Origin: Alphaproteobacteria bacterium
Lineage (GTDB): Bacteria > Pseudomonadota > Alphaproteobacteria > SMXP01
Direction: 5' to 3'
Assembly (NCBI GenBank): GCA_028280675.1
Contig: JANQLI010000106.1
Span: forward strand, 1-19,084
DNA: 19,084 nucleotides
Shown here: piece by piece, positions 1 through 7,567 of the stretch
Numbering within the stretch: position 1 is the stretch's first letter
Layout: every line of letters begins with the position of its first letter
Notes under the pieces: generated by a model
Database searches by the model: none
What the model saw: only the letters and a program-made list of their open reading frames with translations
What the model was told of the DNA's origin: nothing
Position numbers and translations under genes: made by a program

Positions 1-1
1 C

Positions 2-268
2 AAAGGTGTGTTGGAAAATGCCCTTGGCATCGGTCAGCCCGATGAACAGCCTGCGGAGAGGGCCGAGACAGAAGAGCAAAAGGCGCTGACAAAGGAAGAG
101 CGTAGAAAGCAAAGGCAGCTTGAGCGACAAAAACAACGCGCTGCAGAAAAAGAAGCGCAGCAAAAAGCGCAAGAGGAGGCTGCCTCTAAGGAGGAGGTCA
201 AGCCGGAAGATCTTTTGCGTGATTTCTTGAAAGAGGCTCTGACGAAACCCAAAGAAGGTGCGGAGTAG
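2..268 (+). CDS. C-terminal end of a truncated gene (possibly AsmA-like)
   Basis: The reading frame is open at the left edge (codons from base 2 read K-G-V-L-E-N-A-L-G-I-G) and ends at TAG 266-268, so only the last ~88 residues are visible. A GTG at 8 could serve as a start, but nothing before it looks like a ribosome-binding site, so I read this as the tail of a longer protein. The segment is a short Leu/Gly piece, then a strongly charged Lys/Glu/Gln/Arg stretch (about residues 20-65) likely to form a long helix or disordered linker, then a small amphipathic end, EDLLRDFLKEAL. Large AsmA-family envelope proteins in alphaproteobacteria often end with a similar charged tail after a short 'GLLG'-like stretch. 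That is resemblance only and the assignment is weak. A hairpin terminator lies about 50 bases downstream. Confidence 0.55.
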   Translation, partial: KGVLENALGIGQPDEQPAERAETEEQKALTKEERRKQRQLERQKQRAAEKEAQQKAQEEAASKEEVKPEDLLRDFLKEALTKPKEGAE

Positions 269-316
269 GCAAGTCTCTTTCCTCGAGCTTAGAAACACAC
301 AGGGATCAAAAAGAAA

Positions 317-353
317 AAAGCTGTGCTCAGGATTGTTTCTGATGCACAGCTTT
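317..353. terminator. Bidirectional intrinsic terminator
   Basis: A 10-bp perfect stem AAAGCTGTGC (317-326) / GCACAGCTTT (344-353) is extended inward by TCAG (327-330) / CTGA (339-342), with one unpaired base at 343. Read on the minus strand it is followed by a very T-rich tail (complement of 303-319), so it suits the end of the acidic-repeat gene best. On the plus strand it can also end the gene that stops at 268. Confidence 0.8.
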
Positions 354-487
354 ACTTTACGTTTGACCTTCATATGAAGGCGCGAGACCAAACTCCATAA
401 AGATCGCTTCCCCCGATGCGATGCTTATACGGTCATCCCTCGCGAAGGCTTAAGCAAAGACGTCTCGTTTGTCTTGCTCTTGACGTG

Positions 488-967
488 TTATGGCATTACA
501 GCGTCGGCTGCTTCATCCATAACGGCGTCTGTTGCAGCATCTGTTGCTTCTTCCACGGCGTCTTCAACTGCATCCTCGACGGCCTCTTCAACCGCGTCCA
601 CTGCTGTGTCAGCAGCATCGTCAACAACATCAGTAGCCGCGTCTTCCACGGCCTCTTCAACTGCCTCCTCGACAGCTTCTTCAACCGCATCTTCTGCAGC
701 ATCCATTGCGTCGTCCACAACGTCTTCAACCGCGTCTTCCACAGCATCCTCTGTAGCTTCTTCGGTCACTTCTTCTTCGACGGCTTCTTCCACAGTTTCC
801 GCAGCGTCGTCCGCTGCATCATCAGCGGCTTCTGCCGCATCATCCATGGTGTCTTCGGCAGGTGCTGGCGCGCCGCCATCACTCCCGCTTGTTAAATAGC
901 TTACGCCCCCAACAGCTAGACCCACTGAGATGATCAAGCTGATTAAAATATCTCCGAAACGAAACAT
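488..967 (-). CDS. Membrane-anchored acidic tetrapeptide-repeat protein
   Basis: This is a 159-residue protein of unknown function. Residues 1-27 contain one hydrophobic segment (ILISLIISVGLAVGGVSYL), which could be an uncleaved anchor or a signal peptide, followed by a Gly/Ser/Ala/Pro linker to about residue 38. The rest is low-complexity, built from four-residue units of the form (E/D)-A-(V/A)-(E/D), such as EAVE, DAVE and DAAD. After Arg3 there is no Lys, Arg or His, so the body carries a very large negative charge. A period of four is close to one helical turn, so one or more long acidic helices are plausible. The ATG at 967-965 follows AGGGG at 5-base spacing. The coding frame is chosen over the two long plus-strand ORFs because only it has a start site, a membrane segment and a sensible composition. 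The stop is followed by a good terminator at 317-353. Confidence 0.7.
   Translation of the reverse strand: MFRFGDILISLIISVGLAVGGVSYLTSGSDGGAPAPAEDTMDDAAEAADDAADDAAETVEEAVEEEVTEEATEDAVEDAVEDVVDDAMDAAEDAVEEAVEEAVEEAVEDAATDVVDDAADTAVDAVEEAVEDAVEDAVEEATDAATDAVMDEAADAVMP
495..850. repeat. Degenerate 12-base tandem repeat inside the acidic gene
   Basis: The plus strand shows a recurring degenerate unit such as TCTTCAACCGCG / TCTTCCACGGCC with a 12-base period, matching the tetrapeptide period of the encoded protein. Copies differ mostly at synonymous positions, so the array is old or held by selection on the protein. The lack of stop codons in such a repeat explains why three frames stay open here. 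Confidence 0.75.
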
Positions 968-1430
968 CTAAGCCCCTACTTTCTTTTCAATTTATGACTA
1001 CAAACTTCAACGTTACTCAAAACACATTGTGGGGGGTTAACACCGTCGCATTATCTCAATGCGCATAACATCAAGCACCCCACGACCTTCCCGTTTGGGA
1101 AACGTGTGATGCGTAGTGTTACTGTTCAGCGTAAGTCTTTCGTTTCGAAAGGCCCCCACCTCCCAACGGCAAAATCTTAACGTAAATATGGGTCGTTAAT
1201 CAATAAGCGGAAATGTGACAGTTCCGCGTATATGCCGAACAAATCACCTTATCTGTGATGAATCGGACACAGATTCATCTTATTGGGGTATCCTCATGCC
1301 ATGTGCCATCTTTGTTCTTTTGGGCTAGAATGTCGGGTGTGATGACGGGTAAGCGCTTGAAGTCACTCATGTATTGCTCTAGACAGATTTTAAGTCCCTG
1401 ATGAGTGAACTGTGTCGGCCCTCAATTAAT
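968..1430. other. Long intergenic region with a cluster of small hairpins
   Basis: No convincing gene is seen here. The stretch contains short perfect inverted repeats: CGCATT/AATGCG (1047-1052 and 1058-1063), CGTTT/AAACG (1092-1096 and 1100-1104), CTTTCG/CGAAAG (1137-1142 and 1146-1151), GCGGAA/TTCCGC (1207-1212 and 1222-1227), and GATGAATC/GATTCATC (1257-1264 and 1272-1279). The last overlaps a competing pair ATCTGTG/CACAGAT (1251-1257 and 1268-1274). The promoters of the acidic-repeat gene (leftward) and of the GST gene (rightward) must lie here. A weak -35/-10-like pair, TTGAAG 1357 and TAGACA 1380 with 17 bases between, could serve the GST gene. Confidence 0.4.
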
Positions 1431-2117
1431 ATGCGTCAGCTTTATCACACCATCCTTTCCCCTTTTTGCCGCAAAGTGCGTTTGGTGCTGGGCGAGAAAA
1501 AGCTCGAATTTCAGTTGGTGGAGGAAAATGTCTGGAAGCCGAGCGATAGGTTCGACGCGCTTAACCCCTTACGAACATTGCCTGTTTTTGTTGATCATCC
1601 GGCAGAAGAGGGCGCATCACCCGCTCAGGTGACAAACAGCAATGCGATTATTGAGTATCTTGAAGAGGTCTATACAGAGCGTCCTTTAATAGGGGGCACA
1701 GCCATAGAACGGGCCGAAGTGCGCCGCCTCAGTGGGTGGTTCGATGAGCGCTTTTATGCCGAGGTGACCCAATATGTGCTCTATGAAAAAATTGATAAAC
1801 GGCAGGCGGGGCTTGGCGCGCCGGATATGGACCTGGTGCGCCTCGGTCTGAGCAACATTGCGCATCATTTGGAATATATCAGTCTACTGATGGAAGAGCG
1901 CAAATGGCTTGCGGGTGATCAGATGAGTTTGGCCGATATGACGGCTGCTGCACATCTCTCGTGTTTGGATTATTTAGGAGATGTGCCGTGGGTGCATTAT
2001 CCGTATGTGAAAGATTGGTATGTGCGGATTAAGTCACGTCCGTGCTTTCGTTCATTGCTCAAAGACCGCGTTCCCGGATTGGCGCCGACACGGCATTACA
2101 CGGATCTTGATTTTTAA
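1431..2117 (+). CDS. Glutathione S-transferase family protein
   Basis: This is a soluble protein of the GST fold, 228 residues from the ATG at 1431. The thioredoxin-like N-terminal half shows the segment LYHTILSPFCRKVRLVLGEK (residues 4-23), with Ser10 and Cys13 in the usual active-site position after strand 1, then NPLRTLPVF with the cis-Pro before the third strand, and NSNAIIEYLEE (about 69-79), the glutathione gamma-glutamyl contact region. The helical C-terminal domain contains LAGDQMSLADMTAAAHLSCLDYL, the N-capping box of GSTs. An ATG at 1401 would add ten residues unlike the family, so the internal start is preferred, although neither has a clear Shine-Dalgarno. The gene sits 8 bases before queG and is probably co-transcribed. 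The substrate is unknown; a dehalogenase-like or peroxide-handling role is equally possible. Confidence 0.85.
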   Translation: MRQLYHTILSPFCRKVRLVLGEKKLEFQLVEENVWKPSDRFDALNPLRTLPVFVDHPAEEGASPAQVTNSNAIIEYLEEVYTERPLIGGTAIERAEVRRLSGWFDERFYAEVTQYVLYEKIDKRQAGLGAPDMDLVRLGLSNIAHHLEYISLLMEERKWLAGDQMSLADMTAAAHLSCLDYLGDVPWVHYPYVKDWYVRIKSRPCFRSLLKDRVPGLAPTRHYTDLDF

Positions 2118-2125
2118 AGGCTTCA

Positions 2126-3163
2126 ATGACAGAGCAGTTACTCAAAGCTGACATCACGCAACGTCTTCTTAATGAAGGATTTGTTGCGGTTGGGTTTGCT
2201 GCTCCGAACGGCGCACCGCAGACCGCAGACCGTCTCAAGACTTATATTGATCGCAATTATCACGGCACCATGTCTTGGATGGCTGAGCGTCAAGCCTGGC
2301 GCGGTGACCCCACAGCCTTATGGCCAGAGGCGCAGACCGTGATTATGGCGGCGGCGAATTACGGTCCTGCGCATGATCCATTAGACATACTTGCGCAGAC
2401 GAACAAAGCGGCGATTTCTGTCTATGCGCAAAACAAAGATTATCATGATCTGCTAAAAAAGCGCTTGAAACGCGTCGCGCGTCATTTGCATCAGAAACAC
2501 GATGCCGACGTGAAAGTCTTTGTGGACACAGCCCCGGTGATGGAAAAACCACTCGCCGAAGCAGCCGGACTGGGCTGGCAAGGCAAGCACACGAATCTGG
2601 TCAGTCAAGAGTTTGGCTCCTGGCTGTTTCTTGGGGCTATCTTCACTACGCTAGAGTTAGCTCCTGATGTCAAAGGTGAGGATCACTGCGGATCGTGCCG
2701 TGCGTGCTTGGATATGTGTCCGACGAACGCCTTTCCTGCGCCTTATCAATTGGACGCCCGGCGCTGCATTTCCTATCTCACAATTGAGCATACAGGCCCC
2801 ATTCCCGAAGAGTTCCGGTCTCTGATGGGCAATCGCATCTATGGCTGCGATGATTGTTTGGCGGTGTGCCCGTGGAACAAGTTTGCGCGCCAAACTGACG
2901 AAGTTGCTTTTCATGCGCGGGACGACTTGAAAGGACCGCTGCTGGCAGAACTCGCTCAGCTCGATGATGCGGCGTTTCGTGCGTATTTCAAAGGCTCGCC
3001 GATCAAACGCATTGGCCGCGACCGGTTTGTGCGCAATGTCTTGATCGCGATTGGCAATAGTGGCGATAGATCTCTACGTTCCGTTGCAAAGCAATTGTGC
3101 GATGATGAATCTGATATCGTGCGCGACGTGGCAGTGTGGGCTGGTGACGTATTGAACACATAA
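2126..3163 (+). CDS. queG: tRNA epoxyqueuosine(34) reductase QueG
   Basis: QueG performs the last step of queuosine synthesis, reducing epoxyqueuosine at the wobble base of tRNAs with GUN anticodons, using cobalamin and two [4Fe-4S] clusters. At 345 residues the length is normal. The catalytic Asp134 is seen in VFVDTAPVMEKPLAE (131-145). The ferredoxin-like part has CGSCRACLDMCP (Cys188, 191, 194, 198), Cys214, and CDDCLAVCPW (Cys241, 244, 248), giving the eight ligands for two clusters. The C-terminal ~80 residues look helical (HEAT-like), as in known QueG structures that bind the anticodon arm. The start follows AAAGG at 5-base spacing, 8 bases after the GST stop, and the gene ends in a strong terminator. 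The assignment is confident from the motif order. Confidence 0.96.
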   Translation: MTEQLLKADITQRLLNEGFVAVGFAAPNGAPQTADRLKTYIDRNYHGTMSWMAERQAWRGDPTALWPEAQTVIMAAANYGPAHDPLDILAQTNKAAISVYAQNKDYHDLLKKRLKRVARHLHQKHDADVKVFVDTAPVMEKPLAEAAGLGWQGKHTNLVSQEFGSWLFLGAIFTTLELAPDVKGEDHCGSCRACLDMCPTNAFPAPYQLDARRCISYLTIEHTGPIPEEFRSLMGNRIYGCDDCLAVCPWNKFARQTDEVAFHARDDLKGPLLAELAQLDDAAFRAYFKGSPIKRIGRDRFVRNVLIAIGNSGDRSLRSVAKQLCDDESDIVRDVAVWAGDVLNT

Positions 3164-3198
3164 CCCCTCTCCCTAATGGGAAGAAGGAACAGAAACAA

Positions 3199-3226
3199 AA
3201 AAGGCCGCCTTGAAAGGCGGCCTTTT
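3199..3226. terminator. Bidirectional terminator between queG and hyuB
   Basis: An 11-bp perfect stem AAAAGGCCGCC (3199-3209) / GGCGGCCTTTT (3216-3226) with a 6-base loop lies between two converging genes. Both strands give a T-run after the stem; the minus-strand one is longer. Confidence 0.9.
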
Positions 3227-3245
3227 GTGAGTTTGTAAACTGAAT

Positions 3246-5135
3246 TTACTCAGCAGCTTGGTGTAAGAACCGTTTTTGGAATTCGGGCGCGGCCGGGGCT
3301 TCCAAATGGGTTTCTTCCAAGGATTTCGCTTTGATCTCGTCAATGCTCGGGCCGAAGGTGAAGGTCGGAATGTCATCCCCACGCTCACTGCGCAGTTTAT
3401 CGCGCAGGGCGTCCGTCGCCGCTGCATCCACTTGCAGATCATCGGTGATGACAACGCCATAGCGTTTCGCACCGTCTTGACTGACCAAGTTACGGCGCAC
3501 ATCAGCGGCCACCAATTCGGCATCACGGGCGTAAGGGTCGCCCCAGCCGCCGCCGCCCCAGGTGTTGAAGTAAAGAAGATCGCCCGCTTTCACTTTAATA
3601 CCTTCGCATTTCGCAGGCAGCCATTCTTCGCTGCCGTCCGTGCGCACAAGACGCTTGGTGGAGCGCATGCCGGTTTCGCCGCCAAGCACACCCCATGGAT
3701 AGGTTAGCCAACGCTCGTCATGGATGCCGATGTCGCCATCGCAGAGGAAACGGTACGCCACAGACAAGCCGTTTCCGCCACGGTGCAAGCCAGCGCCGCC
3801 GGAATCCGGAATGGTTTCATAGGTTTCAATCCGCAGTGGGAAGTAGCTCTCAATGAACTCATTCGGCACGTTGGTAAAGCCTGGCCAGAGGGAGTGACCG
3901 TCTGGACCATCGCCTGCTGGGCGACCTGGGATACCACCAAAGCCGATCTGGAAGAGCTGGAACCATTCGCCCTTGTCGTCATAGCCGGAGTAGAACAAGT
4001 GTGGGGAGTCCGAGAACCCAGCCGCGTTGAGCATTTGCTCGGGCGCGCCCATCCCCAGAAGTGCGCCAAGCACGTCAAAGATGCGTCCCAAGGCGTGGGT
4101 CCGGCCTGACAGCGCAGCCGGGTAATTTGGTTTGAGGAGCGTGCCTTGCGGGATACGCACATCGACCAAATCATAAAAGCCGTCATTGAAGCGCAATTGC
4201 GGGTCTACCACGTTGATGGTGAACGAGCCGAAGAACATTTTGAACATGTCTTCGTTAAGATAGAAGTTCACCGAGCTTTGCGCTTGCGGGTCGGTGCCAT
4301 TGAAATCGAAAATCGCAATGTCGCCTTCACGCCACATGGTGCATTTGATTTTGTAAGGGCCCATACCCATGCCATCATCGCAAATATAATCTTCAAAGAC
4401 GCGGGGCTCTTCCGGAATGAAATTCTGGATGATGAAGCGCATCGCTTCTTTGTTCCGGTCCAGCATCACATCCATGGTGGAACAGACCGTTTCGACGCCA
4501 AAGCGCGCGACCAATTCGTTCACCCGTTTGGCAGCGGTGTTACAGGCCGCGACAAGCGCGTTGAGGTCGAAGCGGTTCCACTGGGATGTCCGCACATTGT
4601 GCAAGATCAGCTCAAGGATGTCTTCTTGCAGCACACCTTTTTTGTAGAGCTTGGTTGGCGGGATACGGATGCCTTCTTGGAAGATGGTGGTGGCTTCAAT
4701 CGGGATGGAGCCAGGCACCATGCCGCCATTATCGGACATGTGACCGAACATCGCCGCCCAGGCAATGTGACGGCCGTCGTTAAAGACAGGCACAAGCACA
4801 ATCCAGTCCGGTAAATGCGAGACCGCGCCTGAGCACATATACGGATCGTTGGTGAGGATGATGTCGCCCTCTTCGATCTCGCCGTCATAAGCGTCCATGA
4901 ACGGGCCGATGAAGGAACCGAACTGGCCCACAACCATCGCGCCGTCTTTGTTGGCGATCATCGGGAAACAGTCGCCTTGCTCGCGAATACCTGGTGACAT
5001 AGCGGTGCGGAACAGCACCGCATCCATTTCTTCCCGCGCATTGCCGAGCGCATTTTCGATCAGATCAACGGTTACACTGTCCACCTCGATTTTGTTGAGA
5101 GGGGTTGTGTTGGATTCAAGAATTTTTGCAGCCAT
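3246..5135 (-). CDS. hyuB: Hydantoinase B / oxoprolinase family subunit
   Basis: This is the beta subunit of the HyuA/HyuB superfamily, which couples ATP-dependent phosphorylation to hydrolysis or carboxylation (N-methylhydantoinase, 5-oxoprolinase, caprolactamase, acetone and acetophenone carboxylases). It has 629 residues. Family landmarks are FRTAMSPGIREQGDCFP (42-58), TNDPY (95-99), SHLPDW (106-111), GHMSDNGG (131-138), PGSIP, an EGIRIPP stretch (154-160), and the C-terminal glycine loop GGGGWGDP (527-534). About 95 residues follow that loop, ending in a polar tail. The start ATG has GAGAGGG 8 bases upstream and lies only 17 bases after the hyuA stop, so the two subunits should be made from one mRNA. 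Which reaction is catalysed cannot be told from motifs alone, and no third small subunit of the acetone-carboxylase type is adjacent. Confidence 0.93.
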   Translation of the reverse strand: MAAKILESNTTPLNKIEVDSVTVDLIENALGNAREEMDAVLFRTAMSPGIREQGDCFPMIANKDGAMVVGQFGSFIGPFMDAYDGEIEEGDIILTNDPYMCSGAVSHLPDWIVLVPVFNDGRHIAWAAMFGHMSDNGGMVPGSIPIEATTIFQEGIRIPPTKLYKKGVLQEDILELILHNVRTSQWNRFDLNALVAACNTAAKRVNELVARFGVETVCSTMDVMLDRNKEAMRFIIQNFIPEEPRVFEDYICDDGMGMGPYKIKCTMWREGDIAIFDFNGTDPQAQSSVNFYLNEDMFKMFFGSFTINVVDPQLRFNDGFYDLVDVRIPQGTLLKPNYPAALSGRTHALGRIFDVLGALLGMGAPEQMLNAAGFSDSPHLFYSGYDDKGEWFQLFQIGFGGIPGRPAGDGPDGHSLWPGFTNVPNEFIESYFPLRIETYETIPDSGGAGLHRGGNGLSVAYRFLCDGDIGIHDERWLTYPWGVLGGETGMRSTKRLVRTDGSEEWLPAKCEGIKVKAGDLLYFNTWGGGGWGDPYARDAELVAADVRRNLVSQDGAKRYGVVITDDLQVDAAATDALRDKLRSERGDDIPTFTFGPSIDEIKAKSLEETHLEAPAAPEFQKRFLHQAAE

Positions 5136-5152
5136 TGTTTTAGCCCTCTCTC

Positions 5153-7213
5153 TTACTTCGCAGGGTTGATGAGCAAGTTGCCGACAGAGTCAACTTTTGC
5201 TTCATAGCCTGGCAGGATGACGGTGGTGGAGTCCATCTCACTGACAATCGATGGCCCAGGAACAACCAAACCTTCGTGCAGTTTGTTGCGATCATAAATC
5301 ACCGCATCATGATACTGCCCTTCGTAGTAGAATTTGGTGTCGTGAATTTTGGTGTCTTCCAGGGTTGTCCCTTCTTGACCCAATTTCAATTGCGGCAGCG
5401 CTTTGGCTTTGGCTTTGGCAACAGCGCGGATCATGAGGATCTCGTGGCCATCGCCCAATTTAAAGGTGAAGAGCTGTTCGTGTTCGTCATCGAATTGACC
5501 GGTAAGCAATTCAAGGCCTTTTGCTTTCAACTCATCTTCTTTGAAGTCGATGGTGATTTGGAAAGCCTGACCGGCATAACGCAGATCAGCTTGGTAACTG
5601 ACTTCGTGGTCGGATGTTGGGATGCCGTCAGCAACGAGGGATTCCCCGGCGCGTTCTTTGAGCTCGATCAAGTCGGCAAGCAATTGCTCGGCCGTAGTGT
5701 CTTCCGCCATGGTGATATAGGTGCGGGTCGCTTCGTCTTGCACCTGTGTGGTTGCGTCACCATAGGCACAGAGAACGCCTGGTCCTGGCGGCACGATCAC
5801 CGGCCAGGCATCGGAAAGAATACCCAGCGCGTTAGCGTGCAATGGTCCTGCACCGCCAAAACCAACAAGCGCAAAATCGCGTGGGTCATAGCCTTGCTCA
5901 ACAGAGACAAGACGCAACGCCCCGAACATATTTTCGTTCACGATTTTAATGATGCCTTCCGCAGCTTCCATCACATCAATGCCCATGGCGTCGGCAACGG
6001 TTTGTACGGCTGCGACAGAAGCATCACGGTTGATTTCCATAGCGCCACCCAATTGCACGTCGGATGGGAGGTAACCGAGAACCACGTTGGCATCACAGAC
6101 GGTCGGCTTATCGCCGCCTTTCATATAACAGGCCGGGCCTGGCACCGCCCCGGCTGATTCCGGACCCACGCGCAAGGTTTTGGTGATTTCCGGCACAAAG
6201 GCGATCGAGCCACCGCCAGCCCCGACGGTGCGAATGTCAACGGATGGCGCGCGCACTTTCACGTCACCGACAAATGTTTCGCGGCGCACGCGAGCGCGGG
6301 AATTTTGAATGAGGGCCACATCGGTCGAGGTCCCGCCCATATCAAAGGTGAGAATGTCGTCAAATCCTGCACGGCTGCAGAAGTAGATCGCCCCAGAGGC
6401 CCCACCGGCAGGACCGGACATCAGCAAGTTCACGGGATGATCTTGCGAGGCGCGGCTTGACGCCAGACCGCCGTCTGAGCGCAAGATTGACAACTGCGTG
6501 TCATCGCCGAGACGCTCATCCAACGCCGTTTGCAGATTGTATACATATTGCGAGACTTCCGGGCGCACATAAGAGTTCACTACAGTTGTTTCCGTGCGCT
6601 CATATTCTTGCATTTCCGGAACGACTTCGCTTGAAATCGAGATCGGCGTATCGCCAAAGATCTCTGCCGCAATTTCACGAGCCCGTTGTTCATGTGCACC
6701 GTTCAGGTAGGCATTCACAAAACAAATCGTGAGAGCTTCAATTTCACCTTTGCCATGTAAGGTTTTGAGATCATTACGCAGTTTCGCTTCATCAAGTTCG
6801 CGCACCATTTCACCGTTGGCGTCCATGCGTTCGTCGGCGCCGATGGTCAGCTCAAGTGGTGCCAGCAGAGGTTTCTTGTTGAAGTAAACCCAACCGCCAA
6901 GACCCCCTGGGCAAAACGAGCGCGCCACTTGCAGGGTTTGCTCATAGCCTTTCGTGGTGACAAGACCTACTTTCGCGCCTTTCCCTTGCAACACTGCATT
7001 GGTGGCCACAGTGGTGCCGTGCATCACGCGGGTGATTTGCTTCGGATCGACTTGGGATTCATCGCAAATCCGAGCAACCCCATTCAAAACCCCAATGGAG
7101 GAATCTTCGGGTGTGGATGGTACTTTGGCGGTATGGGTTTCCCCAGAGTCTTCGTTGATCAGAAGAAGGTCGGTGAACGTCCCCCCCACATCAACGCCTA
7201 AACGATACGACAT
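5153..7213 (-). CDS. hyuA: Hydantoinase A / oxoprolinase family subunit
   Basis: This is the alpha subunit of the HyuA/HyuB superfamily, with an actin/ASKHA-like ATPase fold that activates the substrate by phosphorylation. The 686-residue length is normal for a stand-alone HyuA. Visible motifs are DVGGTFTD (8-15, phosphate loop), HGTTVATNAVLQGKGA (65-80), SGPAGG (266-271), and the second phosphate motif DMGGTSTD (291-298), followed by VGAGGGSI and GPGPACY-like segments. It is first of a two-gene minus-strand unit with hyuB. The upstream Shine-Dalgarno AAGGGA lies 10 bases before the ATG. A terminator at 7488-7521 separates it from the upstream lyase gene, so the pair probably has its own promoter in 7214-7487. 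The substrate is unknown. Confidence 0.93.
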   Translation of the reverse strand: MSYRLGVDVGGTFTDLLLINEDSGETHTAKVPSTPEDSSIGVLNGVARICDESQVDPKQITRVMHGTTVATNAVLQGKGAKVGLVTTKGYEQTLQVARSFCPGGLGGWVYFNKKPLLAPLELTIGADERMDANGEMVRELDEAKLRNDLKTLHGKGEIEALTICFVNAYLNGAHEQRAREIAAEIFGDTPISISSEVVPEMQEYERTETTVVNSYVRPEVSQYVYNLQTALDERLGDDTQLSILRSDGGLASSRASQDHPVNLLMSGPAGGASGAIYFCSRAGFDDILTFDMGGTSTDVALIQNSRARVRRETFVGDVKVRAPSVDIRTVGAGGGSIAFVPEITKTLRVGPESAGAVPGPACYMKGGDKPTVCDANVVLGYLPSDVQLGGAMEINRDASVAAVQTVADAMGIDVMEAAEGIIKIVNENMFGALRLVSVEQGYDPRDFALVGFGGAGPLHANALGILSDAWPVIVPPGPGVLCAYGDATTQVQDEATRTYITMAEDTTAEQLLADLIELKERAGESLVADGIPTSDHEVSYQADLRYAGQAFQITIDFKEDELKAKGLELLTGQFDDEHEQLFTFKLGDGHEILMIRAVAKAKAKALPQLKLGQEGTTLEDTKIHDTKFYYEGQYHDAVIYDRNKLHEGLVVPGPSIVSEMDSTTVILPGYEAKVDSVGNLLINPAK

Positions 7214-7567
7214 GATGATTTATTCCCTTACAGTGTCCATTCGTGAGTTCAAAGTCCGAGAGAGATCTCTAAGAAGTCCTCGATAAATTCCTGCATTCTA
7301 GCCATCCAGCCTATAGCTGACCTTACGTTGGTAGGGGCAAACCACCTACTGGATTTCAGCATTGTGATTAGTCTTCCCTGCCCAATGAGTCAATCAGGCT
7401 GATCCTCTGAGAGGGGCTGAAAGTCTGGAAAACGTCCTTTTGATCGCCATGTGGAGGTTGTGCGAACCGTTTGCATGTTTTGTCATGAAAAAACCGGCCT
7501 GCTCTGGGCTAAACCGGTTTTCATTGTCATCAATTTGTCTTGTAGGCTTAAGGGGATTTGGCCGCCT
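7214..7567. other. Intergenic region upstream of hyuA
   Basis: I see no gene here. On the minus strand there is a weak promoter-like pair, TTGCCC (complement of 7335-7340) and TATAGG (complement of 7310-7315), with 19 bases between, which is not ideal spacing. A perfect 10-base palindrome AGAGATCTCT lies at 7261-7270 between that site and hyuA, and GTAGG/CCTAC (7331-7335 and 7345-7349) forms a small inverted repeat over the possible -35. Either could be an operator. The lyase terminator occupies 7488-7521. Confidence 0.35.
7488..7521 (-). terminator. Intrinsic terminator after the lyase gene
   Basis: On the minus strand AAAACCGG (7521-7514) pairs with CCGGTTTT (7497-7490) across a 16-base loop, and the 3' arm runs into six T residues. 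It lies about 47 bases past the lyase stop and before hyuA, which argues against one lyase-hyuAB transcript. Confidence 0.75.

Noticed and set aside
495..850. Possible CRISPR array
   Set aside because: The repeat has a 12-base period without spacers of unique sequence and is in frame with a protein repeat.
474..899. Plus-strand Ala/Ser/Thr repeat ORF of 141 codons, and another plus-strand ORF at 416-895
   Set aside because: Both are read through the 12-base repeat of the minus-strand acidic gene, which lacks stops in several frames. Neither has a ribosome-binding site or signal sequence.
1401..1430. Upstream ATG adding ten residues to the GST
   Set aside because: The extra residues do not fit the start of the thioredoxin-like fold, which begins right at the second ATG. 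Not excluded by ribosome-binding-site evidence.
5276..6157. Plus-strand ORF of 293 codons
   Set aside because: It lies wholly antisense to hyuA, whose family motifs are clear on the minus strand. No recognisable domain is seen in it.
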